This document shows, one piece after another, positions 41,541 to 48,764 of a DNA stretch of 64,000 bases. Each line of letters begins with the position of its first letter. Within the stretch, counting starts at the first letter, position 1. The notes beneath the pieces were generated by a model that had not been told where the DNA came from, made no database searches, and saw nothing but the letters and a program-made list of their open reading frames with translations. This DNA is from Cumulibacter soli. GTDB lineage: Bacteria > Actinomycetota > Actinomycetes > Mycobacteriales > Antricoccaceae. The translations under genes were made by a program, and so were the position numbers. The stretch is from the NCBI RefSeq assembly GCF_004382795.1, contig NZ_SMSG01000006.1, forward strand, positions 298,542 to 362,541, written 5' to 3'.

Positions 41541-42427
41541 GTATCGGCAAGGATATTGCGGGCATTCGGCCTGGCGCTCGGATGTGGTCCGGTGTCGTCA
41601 CATCTCTGGTGCCGTTCGAGGTTGACGGGCAGCCTGTAGCGCCACCGGCGTACGCCGCACTGGTGGGCGACCGAGTGCAGGTCATGTCGATGGATGGCTG
41701 GTCAGTGTGCCAGCGGTGGCTACCCGAGCACGCGCTGCCGGTACAGGTTACTGTGACCGCAACGTCCGTATCCGGGAAGCCTGGATATCTTGCGGCATCA
41801 GGGAATGGGCGGACGTGGCAACTGCCGTACACGGGCAGTGTGGCCGTGGGCGACAAACTGTCGCCCGACTGGAACTCGTCATTGGGGCGAGTGGACGCAC
41901 CACCGTCCCCACCGCCGGAGCCACCACCTCCGCCCACCCCGCCCGCGCCGGAGCCCACGCCGATCACTTACTACCGGCGAAAGTTCCGCGCGGTACAGGC
42001 GGGCTCGTGGCACTACGGCACATGGGACCGGTCTCGCGTGCGACAGCACCGCTGGTCGAGCGAGGACATCAACTATGGCGCGTGGTGCTACGGCGGTGAG
42101 ATCAGGCAAGCCGTCAAGGGCGGCACGATCATCGGCGCCAAGATATTCCTGCCCCGCGTGCAGGGCGGCGTGTTCGCTGCGCAGACCGCGCACCTGTATT
42201 CGCACGGGTCCGATCGCCTACCTGGCGGGGATGTGTCCCGCGTCGGCCCCGTCCGCGACGTGACGGTGTCAATGGGCGGCGCGTGGTACCCGATCGCAAC
42301 GGCTCTAGCAACCGCAGCGATGGGCGGCGGTATCGCGATCGCCGGTGCGCCCTATGTCGTTTTCGCTGGCCTACAGAGCGACCCCCGCAGCGGGCAGCTA
42401 GATATCCAATGGAGAACCGGAGGCTAA
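41537..42427 (+). CDS. Minor tail protein with Pro-rich linker
   Basis: A 296-residue protein from ATG 41537. Residues 1-115 form an OB-like beta domain (VVTSLVPFEVDGQPV, DRVQVMSMDGW). An almost pure Pro/Glu/Thr linker follows at about 120-140 (PPPEPPPPPTPPAPEP), then a C-terminal beta domain rich in Trp, Tyr and Gly (SWHYGTWDRSRV). The linker suggests a hinged outer domain that may touch the host surface. Confidence 0.7.
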   Translation: MSIGKDIAGIRPGARMWSGVVTSLVPFEVDGQPVAPPAYAALVGDRVQVMSMDGWSVCQRWLPEHALPVQVTVTATSVSGKPGYLAASGNGRTWQLPYTGSVAVGDKLSPDWNSSLGRVDAPPSPPPEPPPPPTPPAPEPTPITYYRRKFRAVQAGSWHYGTWDRSRVRQHRWSSEDINYGAWCYGGEIRQAVKGGTIIGAKIFLPRVQGGVFAAQTAHLYSHGSDRLPGGDVSRVGPVRDVTVSMGGAWYPIATALATAAMGGGIAIAGAPYVVFAGLQSDPRSGQLDIQWRTGG

Positions 42428-42429
42428 CG

Positions 42430-42801
42430 GTGGCTATTGATTACAGCACCAATTTCAATCTTCCAGCGCCCGACATCAACGAAGCGTTCAATCCCAGCCT
42501 GCACATGACAGGCCTTCGGGATGCGACAGAGACCGCGCTCACGGGCCTGCCGCAGTTCCGCTACGGCGGCGCGGATACGACGCTGACGACGGGCGGTACG
42601 GGCGTGCGGACGATCGAGTTCGACACGCCGTTCCCGGCGGTCTGCGATGGCGTGCAGATCCAGAACCGCTACGCGGACGGAAACACGGTTTTCAGCGTGA
42701 CGGCGATTACGGCGTCCGGTTTCACGGTCCGCTCGTACACGGCGGGCACGAGTTCGGCGCGCTTCAGCGTGCCGTTCATGTACACGGCGATGGGGCGCTG
42801 A
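42430..42801 (+). CDS. Small minor tail / receptor-binding-type protein
   Basis: A 123-residue protein from GTG 42430, with a beta-rich domain: TGVRTIEFDTPFPAVCDGVQ then VTAITASGFTVRSYT and FSVPFMYTAMGR. This resembles the small H-type beta sandwiches found at the ends of siphovirus tail operons and may bind sugars. Function inferred from position and fold style. Confidence 0.6.
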   Translation: MAIDYSTNFNLPAPDINEAFNPSLHMTGLRDATETALTGLPQFRYGGADTTLTTGGTGVRTIEFDTPFPAVCDGVQIQNRYADGNTVFSVTAITASGFTVRSYTAGTSSARFSVPFMYTAMGR

Positions 42802-42802
42802 C

Positions 42803-42952
42803 ATGGATACCCGGCAGGGTTGGGATGTGGAGCGTGACGGCCGCATGGCCGACTACGCCGATACGCCGATCGGCGCCGCGATTGAGCCCTACGACCCCGA
42901 CAAGGACCCGGTAGCGAAGGGCCTCACCGATCCAGACGGGCGGGTGTCCTGA
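42803..42952 (+). CDS. 49-residue hypothetical protein
   Basis: An acidic 49-residue protein (MDTRQGWDVERDGRMADYAD...) that fits exactly between the tail gene and the endolysin; its stop overlaps the endolysin ATG (TGATG). No domain recognised. Confidence 0.6.
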   Translation: MDTRQGWDVERDGRMADYADTPIGAAIEPYDPDKDPVAKGLTDPDGRVS

Positions 42953-43776
42953 TGCCGTATCAGTTAGGTCTACCCAACGCCTTGATGCGGTTCGGGCTCA
43001 CGGTCGAGGTCGTGGACGGGTGGGGCACGCGCGGCTGGTCAGGGCTGAATCCTCGCGGGAGTGTGTCGCACTGGACTGCGAGCCCCGGCGGGCCGCGTCC
43101 GTCGCTCGGCATCTGCATCTACGGCAGACCCGACCTCGACGGGCCGCTCTGCAATGTGTTCCTGGACCGCGCCGGGGTCGCGATTGTGGTCGCTGCGGGC
43201 ATGGCGAATCACGCCGGGCCGGGCGGATACAACGGCATGTCGGGGAACGACTCGGTGTTCGGTACCGAGTGCGAGGGCACGATCGGCAACCGCGACGGTA
43301 CCGATTTCACGGACGCGCAGCGCGCCGCGTACCCGAAGGTCGTCGCCGCGTACCACTACCTGACCAAGACGAGTCCGCTCACGCACGCGTGCGGGCACAG
43401 CGAGTGGACCAATCAAAAGATCGACGTCGGCACGTATGCGCCGACGCTACGCAGACAGGCCGCCGCGATCCTCGCTGGCGGAGCAATCCAGGAGGACGAC
43501 ATGACACCAGGGCAGGCTAAGCAACTCGCCGACATCCACGAACGGCTCGCGAAACTCGACAAACTCGCGTTCAACGTGAACGGCGGCTCGGGCGCCGAGG
43601 GTCTGCGCGAGGTCATCGGCAAGATGCGCACCTCGACGCTGAGCATCAGCAAGGGCGTGGCGACCCTCGTCGGGCGCGATCCGCATGTCATCGACGCGAA
43701 GGCCATCGCTGAATCCATCCCTGACGACATCGCGGCGCAGGTCGCGGACGAACTCGCGAAACGGCTCAAGTCATGA
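42952..43776 (+). CDS. Endolysin, N-acetylmuramoyl-L-alanine amidase
   Basis: A 274-residue lysin. Residues ~30-170 form an Amidase_2/PGRP-type zinc amidase: H40 in GSVSHWTAS, NHAGPGGYNG, GTECEGTI, and ACGHSEWTNQKIDVG with the later His and the Lys. It cleaves the bond between MurNAc and L-Ala. The C-terminal ~100 residues are a helical, charged tail (AKQLADIHERLAKLDKLA) that may oligomerise or bind the wall. No signal peptide, so it needs the holin. Tail genes precede it and membrane genes follow. Confidence 0.92.
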   Translation: MPYQLGLPNALMRFGLTVEVVDGWGTRGWSGLNPRGSVSHWTASPGGPRPSLGICIYGRPDLDGPLCNVFLDRAGVAIVVAAGMANHAGPGGYNGMSGNDSVFGTECEGTIGNRDGTDFTDAQRAAYPKVVAAYHYLTKTSPLTHACGHSEWTNQKIDVGTYAPTLRRQAAAILAGGAIQEDDMTPGQAKQLADIHERLAKLDKLAFNVNGGSGAEGLREVIGKMRTSTLSISKGVATLVGRDPHVIDAKAIAESIPDDIAAQVADELAKRLKS

Positions 43777-43877
43777 CCGTCCCGCTCGCGGTCCTCGCTG
43801 GGGTCTGCGTCCTGTCCGCGTCCGCGCTGCTCCTGATTATCGGGGCGGCATTAGAGGCCATGGAGGCCAACGAATGA
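43773..43877 (+). CDS. 34-residue membrane miniprotein in the lysis cassette
   Basis: One hydrophobic helix (LAVLAGVCVLSASALLLIIG) and a short acidic tail. It starts at an ATG overlapping the endolysin stop, and its own stop overlaps the holin start (ATGA). It could be a holin partner or antiholin. Confidence 0.6.
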   Translation: MTVPLAVLAGVCVLSASALLLIIGAALEAMEANE

Positions 43878-44095
43878 GCACTCTCACCAACGTGATTCCC
43901 GCCAGCCAACGCAAGGTCGTCTACGCGGTCTTCGCCGTGATCGGCGTCCTGCTGGGCGCGGTCCAGGTCGCTTACGGCGCCGCCGACACTGACCAGCCGA
44001 CGTGGCTGATCGTCACGTGGGCTGTGTATGGCTTCCTGAGTGGCGCGGTAGGCGCGACAGCGGGCAGTAACACCCCGGCCGACTCTGCGGAGTAG
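43874..44095 (+). CDS. Holin
   Basis: A 73-residue protein with two hydrophobic helices (VVYAVFAVIGVLLGAVQVAY and LIVTWAVYGFLSGAVGATAG) and a short polar end, a class II holin topology. Its position after the endolysin and its size support the call. The frame is open upstream to 43685, but the ATGA overlap fixes 43874. Confidence 0.8.
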   Translation: MSTLTNVIPASQRKVVYAVFAVIGVLLGAVQVAYGAADTDQPTWLIVTWAVYGFLSGAVGATAGSNTPADSAE

Positions 44096-44126
44096 CCCTC
44101 CTGGCCCCCATAGGAGGGATACCCGT

Positions 44127-44468
44127 GTGGAAGGAATCGTCGTCGCCGTCATCGGTGGGCTCGTCGCGCTCACTGTCGGGTACTGGCAATTCGTCTACAA
44201 ACCGAAGCGGCGAGCGGACGAGAAAACCGCGGGTGAGCGCGCGCTCGATGAGATCTTCGCGGAGACGCAGCGGCTACGGGAATTGCTCGAAGCCGAGCGG
44301 ACCGCGCACCGCATCACGACGCAGCAGTACCTCGAGGCGTCGACTCGGCTCGCGTCTGTCGAGGCGCAGTTGGTCGCTGCTCGGCAGGACGTGCGAGAGA
44401 AGGACGAGATCATCGAGTCGCTGCGCTCCGAGAACCGAGATTTACGCATCATGCTGGGGGCCACATGA
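44127..44468 (+). CDS. Membrane-anchored coiled-coil protein
   Basis: A 113-residue protein from GTG 44127 (TAGGAGGG upstream). One N-terminal helix (IVVAVIGGLVALTVGYW) is followed by a long charged coiled coil to the end. It resembles DUF2746-type proteins often next to actinophage holins. A spanin-like or holin-accessory role is possible. Confidence 0.7.
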   Translation: MEGIVVAVIGGLVALTVGYWQFVYKPKRRADEKTAGERALDEIFAETQRLRELLEAERTAHRITTQQYLEASTRLASVEAQLVAARQDVREKDEIIESLRSENRDLRIMLGAT

Positions 44469-45346
44469 GCAATGAGGAAATTGTCGTCGCGGAGCTGCGG
44501 GCGGGCGAGGATGAGCACCGCAAGCGGTTGTCTGAGCGGTTCGCCTGGGTCGCGCTGATCGTGGCCATACTGGCGATCGGCTCGGCAGTGGTCGTGTTGT
44601 ACGTGAGCGACTCAGCGCAGGACGACGCAGCCGAGAAGCAAGCCGCAGCGATCAGCGAAGCATTTGACGACCGTGACGCAGCATCGGCCGAGCGCGGCAA
44701 GCAACTAGAGGCGATCCTCGAACAGCAAGCCGCTTACGGTAAAAGCGTGACGGCGTCTGATCTCGCTGCCGCGATTGATGCGGTGGAGACGACCGACCCG
44801 GCGCTGCAATCCACGCTGAGCCTGCTGGCGGAGCAGGTCGCCGCGCTCGAAGCTGAGTCGCCGAAGACCGGCCCGAAGGGCGAGAAGGGAGATCCGGGGG
44901 AACCTGGAGATCCAGGCGAGCCGTACGCCGGCCCACCACCGGATGACGGGATCGACGGTGACGATGGGAGTCCTGGCCAAAGCGGATCTGACGGCGCAGA
45001 TGGGCACTCACCGTCTGTGACGGCTGCCCTGGTGGACGGCAATCTCGTCATCACGATCGACGGCGTGCCCTACGACCTGGGCTCGGTTGTCGGCCCACCA
45101 GGACCTACCGGCGCGAGCGGGCCGACTGGCCCCACCGGCCCGGCTGGACCTACCGGTGAGACCGGCGCGAAGGGCGACCCCGGCATCACACCAGGCACAT
45201 ACTCGTGCGGCGACGGCCAGTACATGCAGGGCCTGACCGTCGCGGCCGACGGGAGCGCCACCGCACTATGCGCGGACCTACCCGCACCGCCCACTGAGCC
45301 AGAGATACCTACCGACCCCGGCGAGGGGCAGACGGGAGCCGAGTGA
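44465..45346 (+). CDS. Membrane-anchored collagen-like protein
   Basis: A 293-residue protein: a cytoplasmic start, one hydrophobic helix at about 27-48, a helical stalk, then two collagen-like Gly-X-Y blocks (about 138-180, with GEKGDPGEPGDPGEP, and about 213-243, with GPTGPTGPAGPTGETG) separated by a small beta domain. A domain with two Cys (SCGDGQ and LCADLP) and an acidic tail ends the chain. Collagen blocks usually belong to tail fibres, but this one is membrane-anchored and lies in the lysis cassette, so it may act at the envelope. The ATG overlaps the previous stop. Confidence 0.8.
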   Translation: MSNEEIVVAELRAGEDEHRKRLSERFAWVALIVAILAIGSAVVVLYVSDSAQDDAAEKQAAAISEAFDDRDAASAERGKQLEAILEQQAAYGKSVTASDLAAAIDAVETTDPALQSTLSLLAEQVAALEAESPKTGPKGEKGDPGEPGDPGEPYAGPPPDDGIDGDDGSPGQSGSDGADGHSPSVTAALVDGNLVITIDGVPYDLGSVVGPPGPTGASGPTGPTGPAGPTGETGAKGDPGITPGTYSCGDGQYMQGLTVAADGSATALCADLPAPPTEPEIPTDPGEGQTGAE

Positions 45347-45768
45347 TCACTATCGATGCAGGCGTAGACCAATCAATTCTGCACCCGATCGGGCCGCTAC
45401 AGGATCCGCAAGTGCTCGTGACGAGCGACCTAGCAACCATCGACATTCCGTGCCGATCCGTGGCCGGCGGCGCCATCGTCGAGTTCCCGGCGACCCTCAC
45501 TGAGGCGTGGCCGGAAACAACCGGTACCGCTGTTATGACCGCGATTCGCGACGGTGAGCGCGTCGAGGTCGGCTCCGAGGAAGTAACCGTCGTGCGGACG
45601 TCCGCGGATCGTGCGGCGCAGCGGCAAGCCGTGATCGATGCCGCCGAGGCCTGCGAGCAGTTCGCGGCATCAACCCCGACCCCGGAGCAGGCGATAGCAG
45701 CGTTGCCCGTGATCGCCGGATACGTCGGGTGGATAGCCCGCTACATGCTGGACCGCGACCTGATCTAG
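45343..45768 (+). CDS. Hypothetical protein ending the late operon
   Basis: A 141-residue protein from a GTG overlapping the previous stop. The first half is beta-rich (LVTSDLATIDIPCRSVAGGA), and the C-terminal half is helical with an amphipathic end (IAALPVIAGYVGWIARYMLD). I do not recognise it. A strong terminator follows 16 bp later, marking the end of the late transcript. Confidence 0.65.
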   Translation: MITIDAGVDQSILHPIGPLQDPQVLVTSDLATIDIPCRSVAGGAIVEFPATLTEAWPETTGTAVMTAIRDGERVEVGSEEVTVVRTSADRAAQRQAVIDAAEACEQFAASTPTPEQAIAALPVIAGYVGWIARYMLDRDLI

Positions 45769-45783
45769 CCCCACCCACGCGCC

Positions 45784-45830
45784 AATCGGCCCCGCATCCT
45801 CACATCGAGGGTGCGGGGCCGATTTTGCGT
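45784..45830 (+). terminator. Terminator of the late operon
   Basis: A 16-bp stem (45784-45799 with 45809-45824; one G-T pair) closes a 9-base loop and is followed by TTGCGTTT; the pairing is AT-rich at its foot. It separates the late operon from the convergent conversion genes. Confidence 0.85.
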
Positions 45831-45831
45831 T

Positions 45832-45993
45832 TCACCGAGGCCGGTACGCCGCCTCTTTCCGCTGGTCCGTATGCGGCGGCCGAGTCCACAGCGTTCCGCA
45901 CCGCTCGCAGAGGTACGTCCGATGCCCCTCACCGCCCGCGCACGAGCACGGCAGCCACCCCACTAAAAGCCGAGTAGGGCTGGGCCCAGTCAT
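45832..45993 (-). CDS. Small zinc-ribbon protein (53 aa), possibly frame-disrupted
   Basis: A 53-residue protein from ATG 45993 with CSC and, 11 residues after that pair, CERCG, a plausible zinc ribbon, and GHRTYLCERCGTLW as its core. The ATG overlaps the previous stop (ATGA). A second frame from 46036 (MMVTEQPPPTCHCGNDWAQP) would add another CHC site and could join this frame by one base at a GGGG run near 45963, so the original gene may have been longer. Confidence 0.5.
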   Translation of the reverse strand: MTGPSPTRLLVGWLPCSCAGGEGHRTYLCERCGTLWTRPPHTDQRKEAAYRPR

Positions 45994-46265
45994 TGCCGCA
46001 GTGGCACGTCGGCGGGGGCTGCTCGGTCACCATCATGAGGACAGAATGACACCGAGGGGCGACAGGAATAGTGGGCTACAAGCGCCCTACGGCGATGTTT
46101 AGCAGGATGAGTGCTGCGCCCGAATGCCAGGAGGACCAGCACGATCATCGTGATGATCCACGCCTGGAGCCAGGGGTCCCCGTCGCGGCCGGCCCGCTGG
46201 GCCTGGTAGCAACCGAAGATCGCCAAGATTAGACCCGGCAGCGCGAGGAATAGGGTCGCTATCAC
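45990..46265 (-). CDS. Small membrane protein of the conversion cassette
   Basis: A 91-residue protein from GTG 46265, with two hydrophobic helices (LFLALPGLILAIFGCY and WIITMIVLVLLAFG) and a basic tail. The start is uncertain because no ribosome-binding site is clear. It lies 60 bp after the lipoprotein gene on the same strand. Confidence 0.5.
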   Translation of the reverse strand: MIATLFLALPGLILAIFGCYQAQRAGRDGDPWLQAWIITMIVLVLLAFGRSTHPAKHRRRALVAHYSCRPSVSFCPHDGDRAAPADVPLRQ

Positions 46266-46325
46266 TACCAGCGCGACAGGTATCGGCGTGGGCGCTTCCG
46301 AGCGCGCGCGTCTGAGTGGCGGCCA

Positions 46326-47009
46326 TTAGAACGCGTACTCCCAGCCGTGTTGGAGACCGAGCGGTTCGAAGACGAGATACCCCGACGCGGCCTTGGTGTC
46401 GAGTACGAATTTGACGTTCGCCGTCAGGCTCGGACCCACGCCGCTCGTCGGGAACGACTCGGAGTCTGACAGGCAGGAGTACGCCGCGAGGGTGTCGATG
46501 TTGTTCTCCACGACGCCGTCTGTCCCGATGATCTGGAAGTCGCTCCCACTGAAGTCCAGTGAGTCGCCAAAGGAGATGTCCTGCAGGTCTGGGCCGGTCA
46601 CGAGCGTCATGCTGACCGCGAGGAACTGGCCGTTCTCGCTCGGCTCTGACCATTCGCCCGTGCATTGGTAGTTCGGCTCGATCGCCGTCACGGTGAAGGT
46701 GAGCGGGTACGGAGGTTCAGTGGGTGCGTCGGTCGCGAACACGATCCCCTCGTCGCCGACGTTCGTCTCAATGTGTCCGCGGGCGTTGTATTCCGGTTCG
46801 GCGGGAGCAGCGGGTTCTGTCTCGCCGACGTCGTCGCTGGGCGTGGTCGCCCATTCTGACGGCCAGTCTCCCTTGTCATCTCCGACGTTGTCATCTCCGA
46901 CGTTGTCGGCCTCATCCGAGTAGGTCGCTTCGGGCAGCGCCCTATCGGACTCGCTGCTGCAGCCCGCGAGTACGAGGCCAGCGAGAAGCAGTGTTGCGAT
47001 TCTCTTCAT
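46326..47009 (-). CDS. Prophage surface lipoprotein
   Basis: A 227-residue lipoprotein. The signal peptide MKRIATLLLAGLVLAGC ends in a lipobox (LAGC, Cys17). An acidic, disordered linker with the tandem repeat DNVGDDNVGDD (about residues 35-45) follows, then a beta-rich domain from about 80 to the end, of the DUF4352-like immunoglobulin style, with two Cys that could pair. AGAAGGAAAA precedes the ATG. It lies at the right end, outside the late operon, so it is probably expressed in the lysogen; superinfection exclusion or surface change is inferred. Confidence 0.8.
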   Translation of the reverse strand: MKRIATLLLAGLVLAGCSSESDRALPEATYSDEADNVGDDNVGDDKGDWPSEWATTPSDDVGETEPAAPAEPEYNARGHIETNVGDEGIVFATDAPTEPPYPLTFTVTAIEPNYQCTGEWSEPSENGQFLAVSMTLVTGPDLQDISFGDSLDFSGSDFQIIGTDGVVENNIDTLAAYSCLSDSESFPTSGVGPSLTANVKFVLDTKAASGYLVFEPLGLQHGWEYAF

Positions 47010-47082
47010 GGAGTTTTCCTTCTGAGGTATGGCCTGACGCGCAACCTATATGTTCGAGATAAACCTTGAACAGTGAAGTTCT

Positions 47083-47110
47083 GCGAGACCCGCACAATTA
47101 CGGGTCTCGC
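47083..47110 (-). promoter_or_regulatory. Hairpin upstream of the lipoprotein gene
   Basis: GCGAGACCCG (47083-47092) pairs perfectly with CGGGTCTCGC (47101-47110) around 8 bases. It lies about 75 bp before the lipoprotein start. It may terminate incoming transcription or bind a regulator. The rest of 47010-47301 holds no gene, only the attR arm. Confidence 0.45.
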
Positions 47111-47193
47111 TGAGCGCGGCCTCACCGGCCACGCAATGAGCGTGCGATGGAAACGCCGCGCACCCCAGCCACTTCTCGGCGTGAACCATCGAC

Positions 47194-47285
47194 TGTTGAC
47201 CACGTCAACATCGAGCGCATCAAGTGCCCCGCCGAGGACCGCGCGAGTTGGCCCCAAACCGCGCTACGTAAGGCCCAAACCGCGC
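47194..47285. promoter_or_regulatory. Candidate integrase arm sites next to attR
   Basis: TGTTGAC-CAC-GTCAACA (47194-47210) matches the TGTTGAC/GTCAACA of the hairpin at 9775-9815 on the other arm. GGCCC(C)AAACCGCGC occurs twice, starting at 47250 and 47272, 22 bp apart (two helical turns). Confidence 0.5.
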
Positions 47286-47301
47286 CAGAGCGACGTCTAG
47301 A

Positions 47302-47329
47302 GCGGGTTCGAGTCCCGTTACTCACCCCA
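47302..47329 (+). repeat. attR core (28 bp)
   Basis: An exact copy of 9718-9745, the tRNA-His 3' half including CCA. The prophage ends here. Confidence 0.93.
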
Positions 47330-47335
47330 ATAGCA

Positions 47336-47387
47336 CGAGACACGGATTTCAACTGGCTGATCGGTTGCAATCCGTGTCTCGTTTCTG
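47336..47387 (+). terminator. Original tRNA-His terminator, displaced by the prophage
   Basis: CGAGACACGGATT (47336-47348) pairs with AATCCGTGTCTCG (47369-47381), a perfect 13-bp stem followed by TTTCTGTTC. It lies 6 bp after the attR core, where it would directly follow an intact tRNA-His in the uninfected chromosome. Confidence 0.85.
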
Positions 47388-47482
47388 TTCACGACCCGCG
47401 AAACCTGCGAAGTACTGGTCCGTATAGCGGAGCATCCGCTCACGCTGATCACAGGCTTGGATGTGATGGTGGCGTGCTCGCC

Positions 47483-48763
47483 TTATCCCCGGTGTCCGGC
47501 GGCTTTCGCCTCCAGCAGCGATCGTTCCCGCTCGTTACTCGCCAGGGACGCTGCGACCGCGAACTCCCGCCGCGCTTCGTCGCGTCGTCCGAGACGTAAC
47601 AGCAACTCGCCCCGTGTCGCGGGAAGCAGGTGGTAGCCGGCCAACGCCCCCGACGCCGCGAGCAGATCGATCTTGTGCAGAGCGGCCGCAGGACCACTCG
47701 CCATCGCGAGCGCAGCGGCGTAGTTCAGTTCAACGACGGGTGACGGCGCTACGCTGCCGAGAGCTTCGTACAGCAGCACGATCCGGTGCCAATCCGTGTC
47801 GTCCACGGACGCCGCGACAGCGTGACATTCGGCGATCGCGGCCTGCAGACCGTACGGACTCCGTCCTGCACGCAACGCATCCGCGCGGGCCAGCGCTCTG
47901 CGGCCTGCGGTGATGCGCCCACGATCCCATCGCCGACGGTCCTGATCGGCGAGCAGTACCGGATCGCCGTTGGCATCGACTCGCGCTGGAAACCGCGCCG
48001 CCGTGAGTTCCATCAGCGCGAGAAGGCTCAGAGCATCGCGTTCGGACGGCATCAGCGCCGCAAGGACGCGGGCTAACCGGATCGCCTCCAAGCTAAGCTC
48101 CGGACGCATCCAATCCGGGCCAGTGCTAGCGGCGTGGCCCTCGTTGAAGATCAGGTAAAGCACACCGAGCACGGCACCCAGCCGTTGCGGCTGCTCTTCG
48201 CGCGGCGGAGGCTCGAACGGGACTTTCGCCGCCGCCAGCGTTCTCTTCGCACGGACGATCCGTTGCTGCACTGTGGCGACGGGAACCATGAAAGCGCGCG
48301 CGATCTGCTCGGTGGACAGTCCAGCGATCACCCGCAACGTCAGCGCCACCTGCGCCTCCCGGGCGAGCACCGGATGACAGGCGATGAAGATCAATCGCAA
48401 AACGTCATCGTCGATGTCATCGGGATCCCAGGGGTCCCCGTCATCGACCTGCTGGTCGAGGTCGTCGGCGATCGCCGCCATCCGGACGCCGAGTCGCTCT
48501 TGACGTCGCCAGCCGTCGATGGCCCGGCGCTTGGCGACAGAAGTCAACCAGGCGGCCGGATTGCGTGGCACGCCGACCTTCGGCCAGCTGCGCAGCGCTG
48601 CCACGAGCGCCTCTTGCGCGAGATCCTCGGCGGTCGGGAAGTCACCGAGCATGCGCGTGAGCGTGGCGACGATCCTGGCCGACTCCATCCGCCACACAGC
48701 AGCGAGGGTGCGCTCGACCTGATCTGCCGAGCGCTCCCCCGCATTCGCTGATGAATCCGCCAT
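47483..48763 (-). CDS. ECF sigma factor, ECF42-like, with C-terminal TPR-type extension
   Basis: From ATG 48763 the protein has 426 residues. Region 2 is visible as TAEDLAQEALVAALRSWPKVGVP, region 4 as LRVIAGLSTEQIARAFMVPVATVQQRIVRAKRTL. A DUF6596-like domain (GAVLGVLYLIFNEGHAAS) and helical repeats reach the end. This long ECF with a YCII/DGPF gene directly upstream is the ECF42 layout; no anti-sigma factor is expected, and the C-terminal extension is thought to control activity. The frame is open to 48988, but those residues are Arg/Ser-rich shadow. Confidence 0.9.
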   Translation of the reverse strand: MADSSANAGERSADQVERTLAAVWRMESARIVATLTRMLGDFPTAEDLAQEALVAALRSWPKVGVPRNPAAWLTSVAKRRAIDGWRRQERLGVRMAAIADDLDQQVDDGDPWDPDDIDDDVLRLIFIACHPVLAREAQVALTLRVIAGLSTEQIARAFMVPVATVQQRIVRAKRTLAAAKVPFEPPPREEQPQRLGAVLGVLYLIFNEGHAASTGPDWMRPELSLEAIRLARVLAALMPSERDALSLLALMELTAARFPARVDANGDPVLLADQDRRRWDRGRITAGRRALARADALRAGRSPYGLQAAIAECHAVAASVDDTDWHRIVLLYEALGSVAPSPVVELNYAAALAMASGPAAALHKIDLLAASGALAGYHLLPATRGELLLRLGRRDEARREFAVAASLASNERERSLLEAKAAGHRG

Positions 48764-48764
48764 C

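Larger units (their letters stand above)
9718..47329. mobile_element. Integrated siphovirus-type prophage, about 37.6 kb
   Basis: An exact 28-bp repeat bounds the element, one copy inside the 3' half of tRNA-His and the other at 47302. Between them lie a tyrosine integrase next to attL, a lysogeny/early switch, replication genes with an iteron cluster, and a complete head, tail and lysis set in standard order. Reverse-strand accessory genes sit next to the integrase, inside the early region, before the late operon and at the right end. No essential structural gene appears broken, so it may be inducible. It has terminase, a separate scaffold gene and a long tape measure gene, consistent with a long-tailed (siphovirus) particle. 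Confidence 0.95.

Noticed and set aside
46099-46665. Reverse open frame of 188 codons beside the lipoprotein
   Set aside because: It lies in another frame across the lipoprotein and small membrane genes and has shadow-like composition.
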